Below are positions 1 to 6,692 of a stretch of DNA of 9,172 nucleotides, in pieces. The number at the start of each line of letters is the position of its first letter. The stretch's first letter is position 1. The translations under genes and the position numbers were made by a program. Source of the stretch: Planctomycetaceae bacterium. Lineage in GTDB: Bacteria > Planctomycetota > Planctomycetia > Pirellulales > UBA1268. A model generated the notes under the pieces. That model was not told the DNA's origin and did no database searches. It saw only the letters and a program-made list of their open reading frames with translations. The stretch is taken from assembly GCA_030616935.1 (NCBI GenBank), contig JAUWWJ010000042.1, positions 1 to 9,172 of the forward strand, read 5' to 3'.

Positions 1-893
1 GAAAAACCGAATTGCCGAAGTTGGGTGACTAGCCTCGCTCGTGTCGCTCTGATTGCACTCTGATTTTTTCTCAACCAACCCTGATCAGCAATTGCTGCGG
101 TCGCCGCTGCAATTGCTATGGCATCACAATTGTATGAGTCTTTTACTTTTGCGAGTTGTTCGATAACGGCAGGCTGGGCGACAGCAAACCCAAAACGAAT
201 TCCTGCCAACGCGTACGACTTACTCATTGATCGCGTCACAATAATCCGGTCGCTTTTCTCCACCAATTCAAGACAATTGCTCTCACTAAAATCACCGTAG
301 GCCTCATCGACCACCAGCGGACACGGCAGTTGTTCCGCAAGGTCAAGAAGTTGCTCTGGTGGGAGCAGCGTGCCTGATGGGCTGTTGGGATTCGGAACAA
401 CTGCAAGCCTGACAGGCTCACCAGTCGATGTGTTCGGTGCCGCAAAGGATTCGGGCAATAACCAATCATCGGTAAATGCCACTTTGTCACAGAGGACGCC
501 CTGAATATCTGCGAGCGTTTGATAGAGAATATAACTTGGCGTGGGAACTCTCATTGCATCCCCAACTCCAACATAGCAGCGAACAAGAATGGTAAGAAGG
601 TCGTCACTCCCATTCCCACAGAGAATCATATCGGGACGAACTCCCAATACGTCTGCTGCCTGCTTCCTGAACTGATTGGCAAAAGGGTCTGGATATTTCG
701 CAAGGGATCGACCTTCGCAAGCAACGGCAATAGCTTTTGCAACATTTCCAGAAGGACTGTACGGGTTCTCATTCGTGTTGAGTTTTGTCCAGCCGGCATC
801 CTGTGGTTGCTCACCGGGGATATATCCAGCAATTGCTGCAATTTCTTGCCGCACAAGAGAACGTGAATCTTGTTGGGAAGATGATATCGTCAT
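1..893 (-). CDS. hisC: Histidinol-phosphate aminotransferase (partial, 3' end outside window)
   Basis: A reading frame runs from ATG at 893-891 to the left edge with no stop, giving 297 residues of a family usually about 350-370 long; the C-terminal small domain is missing. HisC is a PLP-dependent fold-type I aminotransferase that converts imidazole acetol phosphate and glutamate to histidinol phosphate in the cytoplasm. Visible landmarks are the N-terminal LNTNENPYSPS (38-48), KYPDP (66-70), CGNGSDDLL (92-100), the PLP-contacting NPNSPSG (168-174), DEAYGDF (196-202), and SMSKSYALAGIRFG (222-235), with K225 as the predicted PLP lysine. A TGA at 905-903 lies in frame just upstream, so ATG 893 is the first possible ATG. 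It follows hisD on the same strand after 119 bp and is probably cotranscribed with it. No strong ribosome binding site is seen. The frame is intact throughout. Confidence 0.93.
   Translation of the reverse strand, partial: MTISSSQQDSRSLVRQEIAAIAGYIPGEQPQDAGWTKLNTNENPYSPSGNVAKAIAVACEGRSLAKYPDPFANQFRKQAADVLGVRPDMILCGNGSDDLLTILVRCYVGVGDAMRVPTPSYILYQTLADIQGVLCDKVAFTDDWLLPESFAAPNTSTGEPVRLAVVPNPNSPSGTLLPPEQLLDLAEQLPCPLVVDEAYGDFSESNCLELVEKSDRIIVTRSMSKSYALAGIRFGFAVAQPAVIEQLAKVKDSYNCDAIAIAAATAAIADQGWLRKNQSAIRATRARLVTQLRQFGF
87..117. repeat. Near-perfect inverted repeat inside hisC
   Basis: The 14-base arm AGCAATTGCTGCGG (87-100) and the arm CCGCTGCAATTGCT (104-117) are reverse complements except for one T-T mismatch (96 with 108), and are separated by three bases (TCG). 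Each arm also contains the palindrome GCAATTGC. The stretch codes for an Ala/Ile-rich helix of HisC (about residues 259-269), so repeated GCA/ATT codons may explain it. A third GCAATTGC occurs at 829-836 in the same gene. No function can be assigned. Confidence 0.5.
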
Positions 894-1012
894 ACGAAAT
901 ACTCAACATAATGCCATGAACACGACTGCACCCTGTAAGTGTAGCCCAGAAATGTGACGGTACGTTCGGTACCATCGGCTCAACCGCTTCGACAGGAACA
1001 CTGGACTGATAT
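894..1012 (-). other. hisD-hisC spacer
   Basis: This 119 bp untranslated gap separates two genes of the same his operon, which is longer than most intra-operon gaps. It holds a small inverted repeat, GGTAC (959-963) and GTACC (969-973), around a five-base loop. The stem is only 5 bp and is not followed by a T-run, so it is not a convincing terminator. A minus-strand frame crossing the gap (1038-811) overlaps both his genes out of frame and has no recognisable protein character. Confidence 0.4.
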
Positions 1013-2392
1013 TCAATGCCCCAGTCGGGTTTCAACACTCCGGCGATGGGCCGTCAGGCCTTCCGTTTCGGCAAGGAGCTGAATATCATCGGCCATTTCG
1101 GCCAGATCAGCTTCTGACAAAGCAATAACACTCCCACTCCGGAGAAAATGATTTGCCGATAAACCCGCAGCAAATCTTGCTGTACCGCCTGTAGGAAGGA
1201 CATGAGACGGCCCTGCCGCATAGTCACCTGCAGCAACCGGACTAAAAGGACCAAGGAATGCCGCACCAGCGTGCCGAATGGTTTTGAGTGTCGCCTCAGG
1301 ATCCCGCGTATCAATCGAGAGGTGCTCGGCAGCAAGCTCATCAGCAAGCTCTGCTGATTCTTCATTATTTCGAGTAATAACAATGGCCCCAAATCGCTCA
1401 AGGCTGTCTCGAGTCAACTCTGCCCGTTCAAGATTTTTCAACCTTCTTGAGAGCACTGACGAGACTGCATCTGCAAGTGACTTACTTGCCGTCAGCAGAA
1501 TGGCTGATCCGGGTGAATGCTCCGCTTGAGCCAGCATATCAGCAGAGATTGTCTCAGCGTTTCCGTTCTCATCGGCAACAACAACTATTTCACTAGGGCC
1601 AGCAATTGAATCAATGGCGACATCTCCATAAACAAATTCTTTCGCCAAAGCAACAAACAGATTGCCTGGACCAACGACGATGTCAACTCGTTTAAGATTC
1701 TCAACACCATAGGCCATTGCAGCAACCGCCTGAGCTCCACCTACCCGAAGGACCGTAGACACACCCAATTCGTGGCACGTTGCAAGCACATGCTCATTTT
1801 CTGAGCCAAACTTTGTTGGTGGAGCGACAACAACAATTTCAGGAACACCTGCTACCTGAGCCGGCACCACAGTCATGAGAAGTGTTGAAGGATAGGCTGC
1901 CGCACCACCAGGCACACATACACCAACACGATCAAGTGGAAGGTAACGCTGCCGCAGGCTCCCCCCACCATCCAATTGAACACATACATCAGAGGGTAGA
2001 ATTTTCTCTTGGAAATTTTTAACTCGCTGGCGAACTCTTCTTATCGCAGCGAGAAATTCTGGCGCAACGCTCTGGTGGGCTTTTTCAAGAGTTTGAAGTG
2101 GAACCCGGAACGTCTCTTCTGTGACATTCGCATGATCAATACGCTTGGTGTAATCGAGTACAGCCGACAGCCCTTCTCGCTTTACATCTTCGCAGATTTT
2201 CTCAACGACTTGTCTTGGTGAAAGCGGCTCGCCAAAGACATCGATTGTTCGCTGTCTTCCCGCAGGCGAAACGAGATCCCCCTGAGAAACTAATGTCTGG
2301 CGAAGAGATTCCAGTTCATCTCGACCACCCGGAACATGGAGATTGATGCGACGGATATCACCTGTATTTTTTGATCTTTTCTCAATTGACAC
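1013..2392 (-). CDS. hisD: Histidinol dehydrogenase
   Basis: This 459-residue protein catalyses the last two oxidations of histidine synthesis (histidinol to histidine, with NAD+ and a zinc ion). Family hallmarks are all present: the VGVCVPGGAAAYPSTLLM region (156-173), GGAQAVAAMAYG (218-229), VVGPGN (239-244), DSIAGPSE (261-268), AQAEHSPGSA (288-297), AAEHL (354-358) and GPSHVLPTGG (394-403). By analogy with the E. coli enzyme, Q289, H292, D390 and H449 are the zinc ligands and E356/H357 the catalytic pair. The length is slightly above the usual ~430 because of an N-terminal extension. The start is GTG at 2392-2390; a GGAG at 2406-2403, ten bases upstream, supports it, and no ATG occurs early in the frame. 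Stop is TGA. HisC follows. The upstream gene is divergent, so hisD is probably the first gene of its transcript. Confidence 0.96.
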   Translation of the reverse strand: MSIEKRSKNTGDIRRINLHVPGGRDELESLRQTLVSQGDLVSPAGRQRTIDVFGEPLSPRQVVEKICEDVKREGLSAVLDYTKRIDHANVTEETFRVPLQTLEKAHQSVAPEFLAAIRRVRQRVKNFQEKILPSDVCVQLDGGGSLRQRYLPLDRVGVCVPGGAAAYPSTLLMTVVPAQVAGVPEIVVVAPPTKFGSENEHVLATCHELGVSTVLRVGGAQAVAAMAYGVENLKRVDIVVGPGNLFVALAKEFVYGDVAIDSIAGPSEIVVVADENGNAETISADMLAQAEHSPGSAILLTASKSLADAVSSVLSRRLKNLERAELTRDSLERFGAIVITRNNEESAELADELAAEHLSIDTRDPEATLKTIRHAGAAFLGPFSPVAAGDYAAGPSHVLPTGGTARFAAGLSANHFLRSGSVIALSEADLAEMADDIQLLAETEGLTAHRRSVETRLGH

Positions 2393-2617
2393 GCGTTATC
2401 TACTCCGTCGAATCTAAAACATCCATGGTAAACCGTACCGCACACATAATTTACCTACCACGAGGATACCCTCTGTTCTCGTTACGGCGACCCAGAACGT
2501 GTTCTCAAGCAGAAAAACACCTGGTGGTTGAATTTGGACGAAAATTGTCGGATTCGCTATTTTTATGGCTCAGACAGGATTTTCCAAGACCCGTGAAACG
2601 ATCTGGAAGCGTGCGCA
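2393..2617. promoter_or_regulatory. Divergent intergenic region between hisD and the 2618 gene
   Basis: This 225 bp region separates the divergently transcribed hisD and the plus-strand gene at 2618, so it should hold promoters for both. A weak candidate for the plus gene is TTGGAC (2534-2539) and TATTTT (2558-2563) with an 18-base spacer; neither box is a close match to the sigma-70 consensus. On the minus side the hisD ribosome binding site GGAG lies at 2406-2403. A plus-strand frame that crosses the region (2371-2724) has no recognisable protein features. I see no attenuator, riboswitch or terminator. Confidence 0.35.
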
Positions 2618-3331
2618 ATGCAGAAGGCGGTGAAAGTTGGCGAGAAACTCGGCCTCTCGAAAGAGGCCGCACGTACCCTAGCCGAATTGCACACCCCGGA
2701 ACTCATTCAGGATTTTGTAAATAAGATACCGTGGAATTCCGAACCGGACGGAGACACGGCTCGGTCCGTTTCTGAAGTACTGAGGCTCCGACAAGCCCAT
2801 TGTGTTGAAGGCGCGTTCGTGGGGGCATGTGCCCTCTGGATGGCAGGCCAACAGCCCCTTCTTATGGATATGGGAGCATCTGATGCTGACGTTGATCATG
2901 TTGTCGCCCTGTTTCGTCGAGGGCAGTATTGGGGAGCAATTTCAAAAAGCAACAGCCCCTTTTTGCGATACCGGGACCCAATTTATCGAACTCTTCGAGA
3001 GCTCTCTCTCTCATTTTTCCCGCAGTATGTACTGAAACGCTCAAAAACTTTACGAACGTACTCGGTATCAATCGACCTGCAGAAATTTGATCCAGCACTT
3101 TGGGTAACTCATCAAGGCTACTGCCTGGAAATGATTGAGACTCTCACATCAGCGAGACATTTCAGCCTTCTACCTACCGATTTTGATGATGATCAACTTC
3201 GACCAATCGACACAATCGAAGCACATTCAAACAATTTGACAGAACACGTGGAGCCTAAGAAAATTATTCGACTCGATGGTCATCTGCCTCCGCCATCTCC
3301 GCTTGACCAAGCAGCTTCCGCAGAGCAGTGA
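2618..3331 (+). CDS. Conserved transglutaminase-like protein of unknown function
   Basis: This 237-residue, probably cytoplasmic protein has no signal peptide or membrane segment. I recognise the style of a conserved bacterial family without an assigned role: IQDFVNKIPWN (30-40), a Cys-containing LRQAHCVEGAF (57-67), DADVDHVVALFR (89-100), WGAISKSNSPFLRYRDPIYR (105-124) and LRELSLSFFPQY (126-137). C62 followed by H94 and a polar residue near N112 resembles the Cys-His-Asp/Asn order of the transglutaminase/papain-like fold, so a cysteine-dependent enzyme is possible; this is inference. The start ATG 2618 has GGAAG at 2605-2609 upstream, and an in-frame TGA at 2594 limits extension. The proline-rich C-terminus (about residues 216-237) lies in a 68 bp convergent overlap with the epimerase-like gene. 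It stands alone between oppositely oriented genes, so context does not suggest a pathway. Confidence 0.8.
   Translation: MQKAVKVGEKLGLSKEAARTLAELHTPELIQDFVNKIPWNSEPDGDTARSVSEVLRLRQAHCVEGAFVGACALWMAGQQPLLMDMGASDADVDHVVALFRRGQYWGAISKSNSPFLRYRDPIYRTLRELSLSFFPQYVLKRSKTLRTYSVSIDLQKFDPALWVTHQGYCLEMIETLTSARHFSLLPTDFDDDQLRPIDTIEAHSNNLTEHVEPKKIIRLDGHLPPPSPLDQAASAEQ
2651..2668 (+). repeat. Perfect 7-bp hairpin early in the 2618 gene
   Basis: GGCCTCT (2651-2657) and AGAGGCC (2662-2668) are perfect reverse complements around the tetraloop CGAA. The hairpin lies about 33 bases after the start codon, over codons 12-17. A GC-rich stem at this distance could slow early translation, but it may also be chance. 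It has no T-run and is not a terminator. Confidence 0.4.
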
Positions 3332-4109
3332 TTGCAATTTCACCGAACTGGCGAGGAGGAACCTGCCACAACTGAGGGTTTTGAAGTTCAATGGAAATTG
3401 GACCGTCATACTGCATCGCCTCGAGATGTGCGATTAATTGCTGCGGTGGTGAATTTCCCTCCGCTGGCAGGATTCTATCCGCATCACTTGCCATCTCTCT
3501 TGGGACATCCGCAACATCAGATAACTGAACGAGAGCGACCATCTCCGGCGTGAGAAGGTGCAAATCAATAAGTTTGCTTGGCCCCACGGAAAAGTGAAAC
3601 CAGTCGAGACAAATTCCCAACGACGGCAGCCCGACATCTTCAACAAGTGCGATCGCGGACTGTAAATTATTAGGAAAACTAGCTCGAGCATCGAATTCCA
3701 GAGCAAGTCTCACACCAGCGTCGGCCGCTCGCTTTGCAGATTCAACAAGGCTTGCCGACAGTCGCCCTAAATCTTCAGGCCCGAGTGGCCCATGGACATC
3801 TCCGGCAAGAATCAATGTGGGTATGGACACTGCTGAGCAGAAAGCGAGACGTTTCTCAAAGTGGGCCCAGTGCTCCCGACGCGCAGCGCCCTGACTCGTT
3901 AATAACCCACCCTGAAAAGTAGCTGCGACGGGATCGCAACCATGATGAAGAAAAAGTTCACGGAGCGCCTCAGTAGGCTTTCCATCGAGATACTGTTCGG
4001 CGTGCCCCAACCAGACTTCGATTGAACGGCACTGCCCTGCTGAATACTCCTCCAGAATTGTCTCCAGCGGTGCATTGAGTGAACAGACGGTAGAAATGGC
4101 AGGCTTCAC
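3264..4109 (-). CDS. Sugar phosphate isomerase/epimerase-like TIM-barrel protein
   Basis: This is a member of the xylose isomerase-like/AP endonuclease family 2 superfamily, 281 residues from the start chosen here. Such proteins are metal-dependent cytoplasmic TIM barrels that isomerise or epimerise sugars or inositols; the substrate here is unknown. In numbering from this start, typical strand ends are visible: AISTVCSL (4-11), IEVWLGH (30-36), TLILAGDVHG (98-107), RLALEFDA (134-141), LGICLDWFHF (164-173), VQLSDV (194-199) and ISIELQNP (238-245), carrying acidic and His residues suited to metal binding. I chose GTG 4109-4107 because it overlaps the glyS stop as GTGA, which suggests translational coupling, and because family homology begins with the next few residues. 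ATG at 4139-4137 would add ten residues inside glyS and remains possible. Stop is TAA. Its 3' end overlaps the convergent 2618 gene. Confidence 0.85.
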   Translation of the reverse strand: MKPAISTVCSLNAPLETILEEYSAGQCRSIEVWLGHAEQYLDGKPTEALRELFLHHGCDPVAATFQGGLLTSQGAARREHWAHFEKRLAFCSAVSIPTLILAGDVHGPLGPEDLGRLSASLVESAKRAADAGVRLALEFDARASFPNNLQSAIALVEDVGLPSLGICLDWFHFSVGPSKLIDLHLLTPEMVALVQLSDVADVPREMASDADRILPAEGNSPPQQLIAHLEAMQYDGPISIELQNPQLWQVPPRQFGEIAITALRKLLGQAEMAEADDHRVE

Positions 4110-5752
4110 AGAAGGCGTTCCGTCAAGAGTTCGGCACATTCTTCAATCGGCACACGCTCTTGGTTGAGGGAGTCTCGATCACGAAGCGTAACCGTCTGAT
4201 CCTTCATTGTCTGCCCATCAACCGTAATGCACCACGGCGTGCCAGCCTCGTCTTGCCGAGCATAGCGGCGGCCTACTGATCCTTTTGCATCGTACATGCA
4301 AGGCATCCGTTTCTTAATCTTCTTGTACAAATCAGCTGCCACCTCTGGCATACCATCTTTCTTCACTAAAGGAAGAATCGCCGCTTTCAGCGGGGCAAGC
4401 CGTGGATGTAATTTAAGCACTGTTCGCTCCCGCGGATTTCCTTTTTCATCAGGCACATTGTCTTCATGGTAGGCATCGCAGAGAAAGGCAAGTACTGCTC
4501 GATCTGCACCTGCTGATGGCTCAATGACATGCGGCACAAAACGCTCCCGAGTCACATCATCAAAGTAGGAAAGGTCACGGCCGCTTCCTCGATGCTTCGG
4601 TTTTCCGTTTGAATCGGTTTCCAGAACCAGTTCTCCATCTTCGCGAACAAGCTTGCCCTCCATGTGACTACGAAGATCAAAGTCTCCCCGATGCGCAATG
4701 CCTTCAAGCTCTCCGTATTCGCCGTCAGCAAGGAATGGGAAGGCATACTCAATATCAGCCGTTCCGCATGAATAGTGCGCTAACTCAGCCTCGTGATGCT
4801 CCCGCAACTGCAGGCGGCCTTCTGTAAGCCCCAGGTTCAGGTACCACTTCCACCGGCGATCTCTCCAGAACTGATACCACTTCCGAGAATCATCTGGTCG
4901 GCAGAAAAACTCAATTTCCATCTGTTCAAATTCGCGCGAACGAAACGTGAAATTCCTCGGGGTAATCTCGTTGCGAAAACTCTTGCCAATTTGGCCAATC
5001 CCAAAGGGCACGCGCACTCGGGAGGTATCAAGCACATTCTTGAAGTTCAGGAATATACCTTGAGCCGTTTCCGGCCGCAGAAACGCACGGTCGTCAGCAT
5101 CACCAGCAATCGCTCCAATACGAGTTTCAAACATGAGATTGAACTCGCGCGGTTCGGTGAGCGTTCCTTTCTCGCTGGCGTCAGGAGCAACTGCCTCACA
5201 GAGAGGTATCGAACCATCGGGAGACGTTCCGGCCAAGGCTACCAATTCCCCAGACCATTCAATGTCTCCTACCTGCTTCGCGCGCAACTTAAAAAACTTT
5301 TGTGCTTTCCCGATGAGATCAGTCTCTGCATCATCCCCAGACACATCCGTCGTGATAAAAGCTTTTGCATTACGGTATGTAGCCCATCTACCGTGAAGAT
5401 GATCGTAGCGAAAGCGTCGCTTGGACTCACGGCAGTCAACCATCCAATCATGAAATAAATCAAAATGGCCGGAGCACTTCCAAACCTGAGGATGCATGAT
5501 GATCGTACAGTCGAGCCCTGTCATCTCATACGAAGAAGGGGCCCCTGCGAGGGTCATTAACTCATCATGACCGGCAACCATGTCCTGCCACCAACACTCC
5601 TTGAGATTCCGCTTTAGCGCCACGCCAAGCGGCCCATAATCCCAGAATCCATTCAATCCACCGTAGATCTCACTTGACTGAAATATGAAGCCACGTCGCT
5701 TCGCAAGTGAAACAATTCGATCCATCCGTGATTGGTCAACAGGCTTTGACAT
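4106..5752 (-). CDS. glyS: Glycyl-tRNA synthetase, alpha2 type
   Basis: This class II aminoacyl-tRNA synthetase charges tRNA-Gly with glycine and ATP. It is the single-chain, dimeric (archaeal/eukaryotic-like) type rather than the alpha2beta2 enzyme of E. coli. From the ATG at 5752-5750 the protein has 548 residues. In that numbering, the N-terminal SSEIYGGLNGFWDYGPLG (26-43), motif 2 around SFRNEITPRNFTFRSREFEQ (258-277), MEIEFF (278-283) and motif 3 around PHVIEPSAGADRAVLAF (407-423) are intact, and a C-terminal anticodon-binding domain with GRRYARQDEAGTPWCITVD (494-512) follows. The frame continues upstream to a TTG at 5785, but homology begins after the ATG, so ATG 5752 is preferred. It follows comB in the same direction (116 bp gap) and overlaps the downstream epimerase gene by GTGA. 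Stop is TGA, which argues against TGA recoding in this genome. Confidence 0.96.
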   Translation of the reverse strand: MSKPVDQSRMDRIVSLAKRRGFIFQSSEIYGGLNGFWDYGPLGVALKRNLKECWWQDMVAGHDELMTLAGAPSSYEMTGLDCTIIMHPQVWKCSGHFDLFHDWMVDCRESKRRFRYDHLHGRWATYRNAKAFITTDVSGDDAETDLIGKAQKFFKLRAKQVGDIEWSGELVALAGTSPDGSIPLCEAVAPDASEKGTLTEPREFNLMFETRIGAIAGDADDRAFLRPETAQGIFLNFKNVLDTSRVRVPFGIGQIGKSFRNEITPRNFTFRSREFEQMEIEFFCRPDDSRKWYQFWRDRRWKWYLNLGLTEGRLQLREHHEAELAHYSCGTADIEYAFPFLADGEYGELEGIAHRGDFDLRSHMEGKLVREDGELVLETDSNGKPKHRGSGRDLSYFDDVTRERFVPHVIEPSAGADRAVLAFLCDAYHEDNVPDEKGNPRERTVLKLHPRLAPLKAAILPLVKKDGMPEVAADLYKKIKKRMPCMYDAKGSVGRRYARQDEAGTPWCITVDGQTMKDQTVTLRDRDSLNQERVPIEECAELLTERLL

Positions 5753-5868
5753 AGGGTATTGAAGACTTCTTCGTAAAAAGGACAAACAAGCGACTCTGAT
5801 ATTCAGACAAGAGTGTAGTGATCAAACCAAAGGCGGGTCTACCGAGAAACTCAAGGTCCCAGTGTCGC
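5753..5868 (-). promoter_or_regulatory. comB-glyS spacer with a possible weak glyS promoter
   Basis: The 116 bp between the comB stop and the glyS ATG contains, on the minus strand, TTGATC (5825-5820) and TATCAG (5801-5796) with 18 bases between. Each box matches four of six sigma-70 consensus bases, and the -10-like box ends 43 bases before the ATG. No GC-rich stem with a T-run follows comB, so read-through from comB is also possible. No T-box or other leader is apparent. Confidence 0.25.
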
Positions 5869-6687
5869 TTATTTCCTGACGCACTGCAGGGCATCAAATG
5901 ACACGAGGCGACCAGTCTTCAGGCACAGACAAGGCACGAGGCGACATTGGTCCATAGCTGCTGCCAGAATAAGATCTGACTCCATTCCAAGATCTATTAG
6001 ATTCCTTCCGCCGAGTGACTGATGAAAACTCTCTACAAGTTGACTCTGAGCATCACTCGAACCATTCACTACCCGACAAAATTCCGCTGACGCCTTCTCA
6101 CTTTCAGAATCAAGCAGATGATTCCTGTTTGATTCTGAAACACCTGCATGAATGATAGATCCAGCACCAAGAAAATCTTCTTCTGTTTCATGACCATTCG
6201 TCCCAGCACATACGAGATGAATCGCATTAACACCTCGATTGGATGCAAGAAGAACAGCCTTCTTCGCGACAGCACGTCGGTTCAAAAAACTTCCTACAAG
6301 AACTATCTCGGCTGCCAAGCATCGCTCAATCGCAAGTGTCCCATTTGTTGTTGTCATAACAATGCCACGGCCATCAACAACAGAACGGCAATATTCAGCC
6401 GGTGAATTCCCAAGATCAAACCCGGGAATCAAAACACCCCCTCGCTCTCCACCAAGGAGCCATGACCCACTAGAACTGCTCCTCAGGCGACGAGCCTCTT
6501 CGACTTCGACTACCGGCTTTACGAAGGCCGCTCCCGCTTCGAGAGCTGTCACAATCGTTGTGGAGGCCCTCAGAACATCGACAATAATCGCGATGCCTCC
6601 CGCTACAGACTCTCGGGGCATATCATCTGGAAGGCAATGGGTATACCAATGAAGCGTACTACCTGAGTTGAATACTTTGCTATTCAT
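5869..6687 (-). CDS. comB: ComB-family 2-phosphosulfolactate phosphatase
   Basis: This 272-residue protein belongs to the ComB family of Mg2+-dependent acid phosphatases, first known from coenzyme M synthesis in methanogens, where it dephosphorylates 2-phosphosulfolactate to sulfolactate. Family signatures are clear: VDVLRASTTIVTALEAGA (36-53), GGERGGVLIPGFDLGNSP (79-96), MTTTNGT (111-117), CAGTNG (160-165) and EEDFLGAGSI (169-178). Many bacteria that do not make coenzyme M also carry it, so the physiological substrate here is uncertain; sulfolactate or another phosphoester is possible. The start ATG 6687-6685 gives a short variable leader before the conserved TLHWYTHCLP region, and no clear Shine-Dalgarno precedes it. 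Stop is TAA. It heads a minus-strand group with glyS and the epimerase-like gene. The divergent ubiE frame begins 5 bp away. Confidence 0.92.
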   Translation of the reverse strand: MNSKVFNSGSTLHWYTHCLPDDMPRESVAGGIAIIVDVLRASTTIVTALEAGAAFVKPVVEVEEARRLRSSSSGSWLLGGERGGVLIPGFDLGNSPAEYCRSVVDGRGIVMTTTNGTLAIERCLAAEIVLVGSFLNRRAVAKKAVLLASNRGVNAIHLVCAGTNGHETEEDFLGAGSIIHAGVSESNRNHLLDSESEKASAEFCRVVNGSSDAQSQLVESFHQSLGGRNLIDLGMESDLILAAAMDQCRLVPCLCLKTGRLVSFDALQCVRK

Positions 6688-6692
6688 ATCAT

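Noticed and set aside
519..866. 115-codon plus-strand open frame, with others nearby, in the leftmost 1 kb
   Set aside because: These are shadows of hisC, which is open on the minus strand from 893 to the left edge.
2371..2724. 117-codon plus-strand frame across the hisD-2618 gap
   Set aside because: It overlaps both neighbours out of frame, has no ribosome binding site and shows no recognisable domain.
4793..5458. 221-codon plus-strand open frame opposite glyS
   Set aside because: It lies wholly antisense to the well-supported glyS, has no recognisable domain, and its residue pattern is that of a shadow frame.
6239..6652. 137-codon plus-strand open frame opposite comB
   Set aside because: Antisense to conserved ComB motifs and without protein character of its own.
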